Source: Chitinophaga sp. YR573 (lineage in GTDB: Bacteria; Bacteroidota; Bacteroidia; Chitinophagales; Chitinophagaceae). From it: a DNA stretch of 64,000 bases. Location: the NCBI RefSeq assembly GCF_900110995.1, contig NZ_FOJF01000002.1, positions 558,001 to 622,000 of the forward strand, written 5' to 3'. Under the pieces are notes generated by a model. It ran no database searches. It worked only from the letters and a program-made list of their open reading frames with translations, and was not told where the DNA came from. The position numbers and the translations under genes are program-made. Of this stretch, positions 16,342-25,700 are shown one piece after another; position 1 is the first letter of the stretch, and every line of letters starts with the position of its first letter.

Positions 16342-17700
16342 TTATTTCAGTACTACTTCAATCACTGGAATGGTATACGGTGGTTGCTTCTCTGGCAATG
16401 TTAACACCATGTCTGTTCCTTTTATTACTCTCTTAATTTCTGAATTATCATGCAGGAACTGTGTATACTTTGCCAGTCCTCCATACCCTTTTAGCGTAAT
16501 ACTACCTGAAGGATATTTCATCAGATGTATATACAGGCGTTTGGTAACGGGGTTATATGTCAGCATAGTATTTTCCGGTGCCTCAAAGGTAGCGGGAGCT
16601 TCTTTACAACCATATATGGCGCGTTCATTTACATGCATCCATTGGGCTATACTATCCAGGGCGCGTTCTGCACGATAATCAAAAGTACCGCGGGCAGTGG
16701 GGCCTACGTTTAAAATCAGATTACCGCTTTTACTTACGGAAGTGATGAGTAATGTTAATAATTCCTGATTGGTTTTCCAGCTGTTTTCATCACGGTTATA
16801 TCCCCATGAGCCAGAGAATGTCTGACAGGTTTCGAAGGGCATACCATTGTATAATGATTTCAGTTCGGAAGGTTTCACCTGTTCCGGTGTGGCGAAATCG
16901 GCGCCATCTTCGTATTCGTCCAGGTCCAGGCGGTTATCGACGATAATACCTGGTTGCAGTTTACGAATGAGTTTAAGCAGTTCAACAGAGCCCCAGTCTT
17001 CCTTTCCTTTTCCGGGATGAGATCCGGGGTAGGAGAAGTCGAGCCACATAATATCTATCTTACCATATTTGGTAAGTAGTTCTGTGATCTGGTTGTGAAG
17101 ATAAGTACGGTATTTAGCGATATCCCGGCCTTTATTCAAACGGGCGTAGATGGTATCGTTGCCTTTATCATCTGTAGGGGGGCGCTGGGGATGGAGTTCA
17201 TCGATAGGGAAATCAGGATGATGCCAGTCGAGTAATGAGTAATAGAACCCTACTTTGATACCTTCTGCTCTGAAAGCCTCTACAAACTCCTTCACGATAT
17301 CCCTTTTAAAAGGAGTGTTGGTAGATTTGTAGTCAGTGAATTTAGAGTCGAACAGACAAAAGCCTTCGTGATGTTTGGTAGTAAGTACAGCGTACTTCAT
17401 ACCGGCCGCTTTAGCACGTTTAGCCCATTCCTTTGGATTGTAAAGATCTGGGTTGAAGAGGTCAAAGTAAGGCTGGTATTGCTCATCTGTCAGGCTTTCC
17501 CATTTTCTTACCCATTCATGCCTGGCGGGCATGGCATATAGGCCAAAATGGATAAACATACCGAACCTGTCGTGTGTCCACCAGGACATACGTTGTTGTT
17601 TCTGTGCGGGAGTTTCATTCCCGATCTTTTTCTTTTGTTGCGCCTCGGTGGCGGATGTACAGCAGAGTACAAGCAATAAAATGGTTAATAATCTTTTCAT
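16342..17700 (-). CDS. Alpha-L-fucosidase, GH29
   Basis: A 452-residue glycoside hydrolase that releases alpha-linked fucose. A signal peptide (1-20, ending ATEAQ) sends it to the periplasm. The catalytic barrel shows MFIHFGLYAMPARHEW, VLTTKHHEGFCLFDSK (107-120) and IDIMWLDFSYPG with the nucleophile at D221. The LILNVGPTARG segment near 330 marks the end of the barrel, and a small beta domain follows. It stands apart from the polysaccharide locus at 30-42 kb, so its substrate is not defined by neighbours. Confidence 0.93.
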   Translation of the reverse strand: MKRLLTILLLVLCCTSATEAQQKKKIGNETPAQKQQRMSWWTHDRFGMFIHFGLYAMPARHEWVRKWESLTDEQYQPYFDLFNPDLYNPKEWAKRAKAAGMKYAVLTTKHHEGFCLFDSKFTDYKSTNTPFKRDIVKEFVEAFRAEGIKVGFYYSLLDWHHPDFPIDELHPQRPPTDDKGNDTIYARLNKGRDIAKYRTYLHNQITELLTKYGKIDIMWLDFSYPGSHPGKGKEDWGSVELLKLIRKLQPGIIVDNRLDLDEYEDGADFATPEQVKPSELKSLYNGMPFETCQTFSGSWGYNRDENSWKTNQELLTLLITSVSKSGNLILNVGPTARGTFDYRAERALDSIAQWMHVNERAIYGCKEAPATFEAPENTMLTYNPVTKRLYIHLMKYPSGSITLKGYGGLAKYTQFLHDNSEIKRVIKGTDMVLTLPEKQPPYTIPVIEVVLK

Positions 17701-17859
17701 GAGACCTGTTTAATGTAAGAACTACACCTTTTTTCATAAAATGGGTGAATGTAAAATATAAAAAATCCTTTCATTATATGTACAAATCATCGATTTTAAC
17801 CTGGGTTAAAGTTTATATCAACTATTAGCCTGAGATTTGTGGTATAAAAAACAAACAAA

Positions 17860-18282
17860 ATGAAAAGAACATCAAACGCACATTGGAACGGTAATTTAAA
17901 AGAAGGTAAAGGTGAAATTTCCACACAGAGTACCGTGTTGAACAACACTCAATATTCATTTAATACCCGTTTTGCTGACGGCGTAGGTACTAACCCGGAA
18001 GAACTGATTGCTGCTGGTCATGCAGGATGTTTCACGATGGCGGTATCAGCTATCTTATCCCAACAGGGTATAACTGCTGGTGATCTGGATACAAAAGCGG
18101 TGATAGAACTGGACCCTGTTGCTCAGAAAATAACAGGCATTGCACTTGAATTAAAAGCTACTGCTATTGATGGCGTATCAGAAGAACAATTTAAAACATT
18201 TGCACAGCTGGCAAAAGAAAATTGCCCTATTTCCAAGTTGCTTACCGGCGCACCGATTTCGTTGAATGTGATTTACGGATAA
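17860..18282 (+). CDS. OsmC family peroxiredoxin
   Basis: A 140-residue OsmC/Ohr-type protein that reduces organic or hydrogen peroxides with two reactive cysteines. The peroxidatic Cys is in GHAGCFTM (C57) and the second in ENCPIS (C122), with a conserved TNPEELI before the first. OsmC rather than Ohr is suggested by the AHWNGNLKEGKG N-terminus. It is monocistronic, followed by a strong terminator. Confidence 0.92.
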   Translation: MKRTSNAHWNGNLKEGKGEISTQSTVLNNTQYSFNTRFADGVGTNPEELIAAGHAGCFTMAVSAILSQQGITAGDLDTKAVIELDPVAQKITGIALELKATAIDGVSEEQFKTFAQLAKENCPISKLLTGAPISLNVIYG

Positions 18283-18301
18283 ATAATTGATGATGTTAGA
18301 A

Positions 18302-18342
18302 GCTCCTGATTAAGCTGTTTTGGCTTGATCAGGAGTTTTTTG
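18302..18342 (+). terminator. Terminator after the OsmC gene
   Basis: Stem CTCCTGATTAAGC pairs with GCTTGATCAGGAG around a TGTTTTG-type loop and is followed by a T-run. It is 20 nt past the OsmC stop. A diverged copy of the same 50-nt region lies at 19207-19255, on the far side of the transposase block. Confidence 0.85.
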
Positions 18343-18450
18343 TTTATGGAAGAATGGAAATACTTTATTAAATTTAGCTTGTTTAAGTGTTTGTTAATCA
18401 ATTTCCTTAAAAACTGGATCCGTTAGCCGTAACAGGGTTGTGGCAAATTG

Positions 18451-18588
18451 CTACAAACATGTGGCTCCTAACGGAGTTTTGTTCGCATCTCCTAATATAT
18501 TTTACAACAAAACATAATAGGCTCCGTTAGGAGCCTCGTGTTTGTAGAAATACGATAATAACAAATTTGACTCCGTTAGGAGTCTCCT
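18451..18588. repeat. REP palindromes, left side of the RAYT gene
   Basis: Three units in order: a degenerate right-type outer arm (18451-18476, CTACAAACATGT then GGCTCC-TAAC-GGAG), an intact left outer arm GGCTCC-GTTA-GGAGCC plus TCGTGTTTGTAG (18520-18547), and a left inner arm GACTCC-GTTA-GGAGTC (18569-18584). The last two are the left half of the composite element seen at three other loci. The transposase ATG follows 25 nt later. The 327-bp gap 18283-18609 holds only this and the OsmC terminator. Confidence 0.9.
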
Positions 18589-18609
18589 GGTTCCAGTAAA
18601 TCGTCTATT

Positions 18610-19095
18610 ATGCCTAATACATATTCTCAAATTTATTTACAATTTGTTTTCGCGACAAAAGGCCGTCAAAATTTGATTAAGACAGAATATAAGGATGAAT
18701 TACATAAATACATAACCTCGCTGGCTGAAAAAAGAATGGCAAAAGTATTGGCAATTTATTGTATGCCTGATCATTTACATCTTTTCGTAGGATTTAAGCC
18801 TACAATCTCAATTGCTGACTTTGTGAAAGAAATTAAAGTAAAAAGCAACAATTTCATTAATGAGAAGAAATGGGTAAAGGGTAGATTCTGTTGGCAGGAA
18901 GGTTATGGTGTATTCTCATATTCTCATTCACAGATAGATGCTGTTGTGAAATATGTATTAAATCAGGAAGAACATCATAAGAGAAAGACTTTCCGTGAGG
19001 AATATTGCGAGTTTCTTGAAAAATTTTCAGTATCATTTGATAATAGATTTTTATTTGATTTTATTGAAGATAAAGTGGAATTAGGGGACTCCTAA
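18610..19095 (+). CDS. REP-associated tyrosine transposase (RAYT, Y1/IS200-like)
   Basis: A 161-residue single-domain Y1 transposase of the TnpA-REP type. These nick and rejoin single-stranded DNA at hairpins and are linked to the spread of REP palindromes. The HUH motif is in MPDHLHLFVG (H55, H57). The catalytic Tyr is probably Y115 in VVKYVLNQEEHH, with the conserved FCWQEGYGVFSYS before it. It lies between the left and right halves of a composite REP element. Its final codons (Gly-Asp-Ser-stop) are encoded by the right inner palindrome. It appears intact. Confidence 0.93.
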   Translation: MPNTYSQIYLQFVFATKGRQNLIKTEYKDELHKYITSLAEKRMAKVLAIYCMPDHLHLFVGFKPTISIADFVKEIKVKSNNFINEKKWVKGRFCWQEGYGVFSYSHSQIDAVVKYVLNQEEHHKRKTFREEYCEFLEKFSVSFDNRFLFDFIEDKVELGDS

Positions 19096-19210
19096 CGGAG
19101 TCTTGTGTGGTTTATAGAACTTTTTCTACAAACACGGGGCTCCTAACGGAGCCTATTATGTTTTATTGACAAACATTATTACAACAAACTATTTAGCTCC
19201 GTTATGAGTT
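19084..19210. repeat. REP palindromes, right side of the RAYT gene
   Basis: The right inner palindrome GACTCC-TAAC-GGAGTC (19087-19102) covers the end and stop codon of the transposase gene. The right outer arm follows: CTACAAACACGG, then GGCTCC-TAAC-GGAGCC (19138-19153). A decayed left-type unit (AGCTCCGTTATGAGTT, about 19195-19210) follows. These mirror the left side, so the gene occupies the loop of the composite repeat. Confidence 0.9.
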
Positions 19211-19255
19211 CTTCATTAAACTGATTTGGCTTGGTCAGGAATTTTTGTTTGTGGA
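19207..19255. repeat. Diverged copy of the OsmC terminator region
   Basis: About 49 nt matching 18301-18350 at roughly 80 percent by eye, including TTTGGCTTG-TCAGGA and the TTTTTGTTT-TGGA tail. The stem is damaged, so it is a weak terminator at best. The two copies bracket the RAYT/REP block. Confidence 0.7.
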
Positions 19256-19329
19256 TGTTTTCTAATCAAACCCTATAGAATTTTTACAGTAATTTATTCA
19301 ATTGGAAGGCGAATTAAATTCACCTAATG

Positions 19330-19412
19330 TAATTGCGCAGCAACCTGCTGCGCAATTATTATTATTTGATAATCATGCTATTGTAATTACGCAACAACCT
19401 GTTGCGTAATTA
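19330..19412. repeat. Pair of related hairpins with compensating changes
   Basis: Two perfect 12-bp stem hairpins: 19330-19358 (TAATTGCGCAGC, loop AACCT) and 19384-19412 (TAATTACGCAAC, same loop). They differ at two stem positions, and each change is matched on the other arm, so base pairing is kept. They lie in the 702-bp gap between the RAYT gene and the glucan synthase gene (19096-19797). Apart from repeats and hairpins, no gene was seen in that gap. Confidence 0.9.
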
Positions 19413-19498
19413 GAAAAGTCAATTTATCACTGATATAGTTATTCCATAAATTTCATATCTATTTGTTTTTAAAATCCGCCTTTTCTTCCATATAAAAA

Positions 19499-19520
19499 GC
19501 CGGAATAGGATTATTCCGGC
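19499..19520 (-). terminator. Terminator-like hairpin facing left
   Basis: A 9-bp perfect stem, GCCGGAATA / TATTCCGGC, with a 4-nt loop. On the minus strand it is followed by five T, as in a rho-independent terminator. No leftward gene lies upstream of it, so it is either an orphan, part of a small unseen transcript, or a repeat. Confidence 0.5.
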
Positions 19521-19797
19521 CATTACTTTAACCTACAACTGTTACACTGTTAGTAACAATAAATTTAATCTTATCTGTCTGTCGATTTAATACAAAATTA
19601 GATGTTGAGAGAGAGTATTACAATTGCTATATAGCATAATGTATTGTACAAATTATGGGTTATTAGCCCGGAAAGGTCTATCTTCACCACAACTGATGTT
19701 AGTCTGAGATCCTTTTACTTCTTATTCCTTCTCAGCATTATTACAACCCCTATGTCTCTGCGCTTTTAGTAGATGCTTTTCAATTAAGACTGTTAAT

Positions 19798-22700
19798 ATG
19801 AAGGTAACAACCAGTACGGTGTTTGATATTTTGTCGCGGTTGCGTGTGTATTTCCAGGTAGATACTAATGTACGGAATTATGGTATAGAAGAACCTTTCC
19901 GCTCAGAACTCTACAGCTCGGATCAAATGAACCGGCACGGACATGTAGTTGCCCGTTCACATAAACTGATGAAGAAAAATGCTTCTGATCAGTTGCTGAA
20001 AAGACTGGATGATAATGACGTGGTACTGCTGGAAGTACGGGACCTGCTGGTGGAAAGCATTCGTACCGGCAAAACTATTACTCCTGCTGCTGAATGGCTG
20101 CTGGATAATTTTTACCTGATAGAAGAACAGGTCGTTATTGCAAAGAAACATTTACCTAAAGGATATAGTGAAGGACTCCCTTACCTGGCAGAAGGCCTTT
20201 CTGCCGGTACTCCCCGCGTATATGATATCGTGCTGGAAATTATCGCACACAGCGATGGGAGAGTGGATGTGAAAAGTCTTAGCGGCTTCATCGTTTCTTA
20301 TCAGAGTTTTACTATACTAGAACTGGGTGAGCTATGGGCCATTCCTATTATGCTTCGCCTCGCTGTCATTGAAAATTTAAGAAGAGTATCCGGGAAGATC
20401 GCCCTGGATATGATAGACAGAAACCTCGCTGATTACTGGGCTGACAGAATGACGACTACCGTCTCTGAAGAACCCGGTAACCTTATTCTCACTATCGCCG
20501 ATATGGTGAGATCAAAACCTGTGCTGACCGGCCCGTTTGTGGCCGCTTTTACCCGTAATTTACAGGGGAAAGGCCCTGCACTGGCATTGCCCCTTAACTG
20601 GATGGAACAGCAGTTGTCCGGTATGGGGATTAACAGCAATGACATGGTACGGCAGGAGAACCAGAAACAGGCTGCTGATCAGGTATCTGTGAGTAACAGC
20701 ATAGGTACTTTACGCTTCATTGGTGCCACCGACTGGCGGGAGTTTGTAGAAGATCTCAGCAGTGTGGAGCATGTATTGCGTCAGGATACAACGTATCCGC
20801 TGATGGATTTTGCTACCAGAGACAGATACAGGCACGTAGTGGAAGGTATTTCCAAAGCATCATCCCTGTCGGAAACAGAAGTAGCACAGAAAGCACTGGC
20901 ACTTGCGGAGGGAAAATCAGCAACTCCTCTTGCAGAAAAATCAGAAAGACAAAATCATGTTGGATATTATTTAGTTGATAAGGGATTAAAAATAACTGAG
21001 GAGGCGGCAGGCATGCGCCATAGCCTTAAACAAAACATTTTCCGGTTTACCCGGCAAATGCCTGTGTTCCTTTATCTGTCTTCCATCGCCGCTATCACAT
21101 TTATACTCGCCGGTGCTATGTGGTGGCTGGCTTATCAGCATGGCACCCAGAACCCCTGGATATTATCCTTGTTAGGAATTATCGCCGTGTCCGGTGCATC
21201 GCAGTTGGCCGTGTCTTTGGTTAACTGGTTCTGCACTATATGGGTAAGGCCCACTCTGCTGCCAAGAATGGACTTCTCCGAAGGCATTCCGGAAACATGC
21301 AGGTCGCTGGTCATCGTTCCTACCATGTTATCAGGCAAGGATGACATCGATGACCTGGTAGAAGCCCTGGAAATACGTTTCCTGGCTAACAGGGAAGCTA
21401 ACCTGCATTTTGGCCTGCTCACCGATTTTATGGATGCTTATGATGCTGTAATGCCTAAAGATGAGGAATTACTGGAACATGCAGCCAGCAGGATCGCCGC
21501 ATTAAATCAGAAATATAAACAACCCAATATCTTCTTCCTCTTTCACCGCCCCAGAGTCTGGAATAAGAGTGAAAGAAAATGGATGGGCTATGAAAGGAAA
21601 AGAGGAAAACTGTCCGCACTGAATGCTTTCCTGCGGGGAAAAGGACAAGACGAATTTTCTTTAATTACAGGAGATACTACTTTACTCAGCCAGGTGAAGT
21701 ATGTTATCACTTTGGATTCTGATACACAGTTACCACGTGAAGCCGCCTGGAAGTTCATCGCAACCATGGCGCATCCGTTGAATCAGGCTATTTATAACAA
21801 ACGGCTGCATCGCGTTACAGAGGGATATGGCATCTTACAGCCCCGCGTAGATTCCGGTATTCCCAAACAGGCTACTTCACTGTATCTGCGTATGCAGGGC
21901 AATGTATCAGGTATCGACCCTTATACTAAAGTATCTTCCGATGTATACCAGGATATTTTTCATGAAGGTTCTTTCATAGGTAAAGGAATTTATGATGTAG
22001 ATATCTTCGAAAAAGCACTCAGTAACGTATTCCCGGAGAACCGCATCCTGAGCCATGATCTGCTGGAAGGCTGTTATACCCGCTCTGGCTTACTCAGCGA
22101 TGTATTGTTATATGAGGAGAACCCGGCGCAATACGCATCAGATATAAAACGTCATCACCGCTGGATAAGAGGTGACTGGCAAATTGGTGCCTGGATGATG
22201 CCTTTCGTCACCAACGTCAAAGGACGACTGGTTAAAAACAGACTCTCCGGTTTATCACGCTGGAAAATATTTGATAACCTCCGCCGTAGCCTGATACCAC
22301 TTTCTTTATTATTGCTGTTATTAACAGGATGGACAGCACTGCCTTACCCCTGGTTCTGGACATCAGTCGTAACCGTGATCATCTTATTACCGGTAATCAT
22401 AGCGGCAGGATGGCAACTGATTCACAAACCACTGGATCTTGCCCTTAAAGCACATTTACTGGAAGTAGCCATCTCCGTTAGAGATGTACTGCTCCGTTTT
22501 ATATTCGGCCTGGCAGTACTCCCTTACGAAGCATTTAAAAACATGGATGCTGTTATCCGCACTAACTGGCGGATGATCATCTCTCACAGGAAACTGCTGG
22601 AATGGACACCTTCCGCTACCTCCGCCAGAAACACGCGCTATGATGTATGGTCTGTGTATAGGGCCATGTGGATAACACCGTTTCTGTCATTAGGCTGCGG

Positions 22701-25700
22701 ATGTTTGTTTCTGTACATCAATCATGAAGCATTTTTTGTAGCATACCCTATACTAACGTTATGGTTATTCGCTCCTGCATTGGCATGGAGATTAAGCAAA
22801 GCAGAGGAAGAGGAAACAAACGGACTGGATGAAAAGCAATCTTTATTCCTGCACAGAACAGCCCGTAAAACATGGGCTTTCTTTGAACAATTCGTGAATG
22901 CAGAAGAGAACTGGCTGCCACCGGATAACTTCCAGGAACAGCCTGTAGCAATCATCGCACACCGTACTTCTCCCACTAATATGGGGATGGCTTTACTGGC
23001 TAATCTGACCGCTTACGACTTTGGATATATAGGCGGAGAAGAACTGACCACAAGAACCGCCAATACCCTGGAAGCCATGGGTAAACTGGAACGTTACCGG
23101 GGACATTTTTATAACTGGTACGATACTTTATCCATGCAGCCGCTGCATCCAAGATATGTATCTACAGTAGACAGTGGTAACCTGGTCGGACATTTATTTA
23201 CATTAAGACAGGGGTTGCTGGCCCTGCCGGAACAGCCGCTGTTTCATCCCAATACTTATCAGGGATTGATGACTACCAGTTTAATTATCCGTGAAACTCA
23301 TGAGGATGCAATAATAAAAAAGATCCTTACTTTAATAATAGCTGGAAATGCTGATCTGGATGAACTGTTAGCATTAGCGACACAACATGAAAACGGTGAT
23401 CAGTTATCTTCTCAGATAAAGAGAATAAAAGATGATCTGGACCAGTTATTACCTTCCCCTGTTCCTGAAAAGTATGCAAGGTTTGTAATGACATCCTTAC
23501 AGGATATCAAAGATTTTAATCCCATCACTTACCTGCAGGAGGAAAATACAGCAGAAGAAATTGTATGGTTAACGGCCATGCAAAACGCGAATAACATCGC
23601 TACAGAAAGAATAGCACTCTTAGAGACATTAGCGGAACAATGCGAACAGCTCTGTGATATAGAATACGGATTCCTGTTCGATAAATCTACCAGTTTATTA
23701 AGAATAGGGTATAACGTAGAAGAACAAAGGAAAGATGATAGTTATTATGATCTGCTGGCCTCCGAAGCAAGGCTGGGGATTTTTGTGGCTATCGCCCAGG
23801 GCAAACTGCCCCAGGAAAGCTGGTTCGCATTAGGCAGACTATTAACCAATTCAGGTGGAGACCCTATCTTACTCTCCTGGAGTGGCTCTATGTTTGAATA
23901 CCTGATGCCGCAGCTGGTAATGCCCGCCTATGAAAATACCTTACTCTACCAGACCAATAAAGCAACCGTAAAACGGCAGATAGAATATGCCGGTCAGCGT
24001 GGTATTCCCTGGGGTATTTCAGAATCGGGATACAATATGGTGGATGCCAGTATGAACTATCAGTACCGTGCATTTGGAGTTCCTGGATTAGGGCTCAAAC
24101 GTGGGCTGGAAGAAGATCTTGTTATTGCACCTTATGCATCTATGCTGGCATTAATGGTATTGCCTGCTAGGGCTTGTACTAACCTGCAATTGTTATCTGA
24201 TGAAGGGTTTGAAGGAAAGTATGGTTTTTATGAAGCTATAGATTATACCAGCAGCCGTTTACCAAGAGGTAAAACAAACAGTATCGTTTACTCTTTCATG
24301 GTACATCACCAGGGGATGGGATTTTTATCACTTGCATACGTGCTGCTGAACAAACCCATGCAGCAACGCTTCGCCGCAGAACTCAGGTTCCAGGCTACGC
24401 TGTTGTTACTGCAGGAACGTATCCCGAGAGCAACACTCTTCTACTCACATACAGCCGATATAATAGAAACACATAGTGCTATCACGGATATCCCTGTACG
24501 GAAAAGTATCACGGCCAATACTGCCTTGCCGGAGATTCAGCTGTTAAGTAATGGGCGTTACCAGGTGATGATCACCAATTCAGGTGGTGGATATAGTCGC
24601 TGGAAAGATATTGCTGTTACCCGCTGGCGGGAAGACGTTACCAAAGATGACCGTGGAGTGTTCTGTTATATTAAGGATGTGCAAAGTGGCCGGTTCTGGT
24701 CTAATACCTATCAGCCTACCTTACATCCACCAAAAGGATATGAAGCCGTATTCTCACAGGGACATGTAGAGTTCCGCCGCCAGGATTTTGGTATAGATAC
24801 CCGTACGGAAATAGTGATCTCTCCCGAAGATGATGCAGAAATGAGACGTATCCGTATCACCAACAGGAGCCAGGCTGTAAAGGTATTAGAGATCACCAGT
24901 TATGCAGAAGTAGTGATGGCCAGTCAGGCTTCCGATGAAGCACACCCTGCCTTCAGTAATCTTTTTGTACAAACGGAAATCATCCCGGAAAATAAAGCTA
25001 TTTTCTGTACCCGCCGTCCCCGGTCTGAAGGTGAAATACCACCCTGGATGTTCCACCTCATGAGCGTGCATGGTGTTACCGCGGAAATGGTTTCTTATGA
25101 AACGGACCGTTTACAGTTTATTGGCAGAGGCAGAACGTTAGTACATCCCCAGTCTATGGACAGTGAACAGCTCTCCGGCAACCAGGGCGCTGTGCTTGAT
25201 CCTATCATGTCTATCCGTTACCGCATTACCTTAAAGCCTAATCAAACGGCTACAATAGATCTTATTTACGGTATCAGTGAAACAAGGGAAGCCTGTGAAG
25301 TCCTCATGCATAAATATGAGGACCAATACCTGAAGAAACGTGCATTCGATCTCTCCTGGACGCATAGCCAGGTATTGCTAAGACAAATAAACGCAACAGA
25401 AGCAGACGCACAGCTATACGACAGGCTGGCTGCTGCTATTATCTATACCAATCCTGATCTGCGTGCAGACCCTGCTGTTATACTCAATAACCTGCGCGGA
25501 CAATCAGGTTTATGGAGCCACTCTGTTTCCGGAGATCTGCCTATCGTATTGTTACATATCTACGATCAGGAAAGCATGGAACTGGTAAAACAGATGGTAC
25601 AGGCACATGCTTACTGGCGATTGAAAGGGCTGGCAGTAGATCTCATCATCTGGAATGAAGATCATGGCACTTACCGGCAGCTATTGCAGGACGAGATACA

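Noticed and set aside
16342..17700. GH29 fucosidase as part of the polysaccharide locus
   Set aside because: More than 12 kb away, opposite strand, with the RAYT block and the glucan synthase gene between.
18610..19095. A complete IS200/IS605 element with TnpB
   Set aside because: Only the Y1 gene is present; no TnpB frame nearby, and the ends are REP palindromes rather than IS605 ends.
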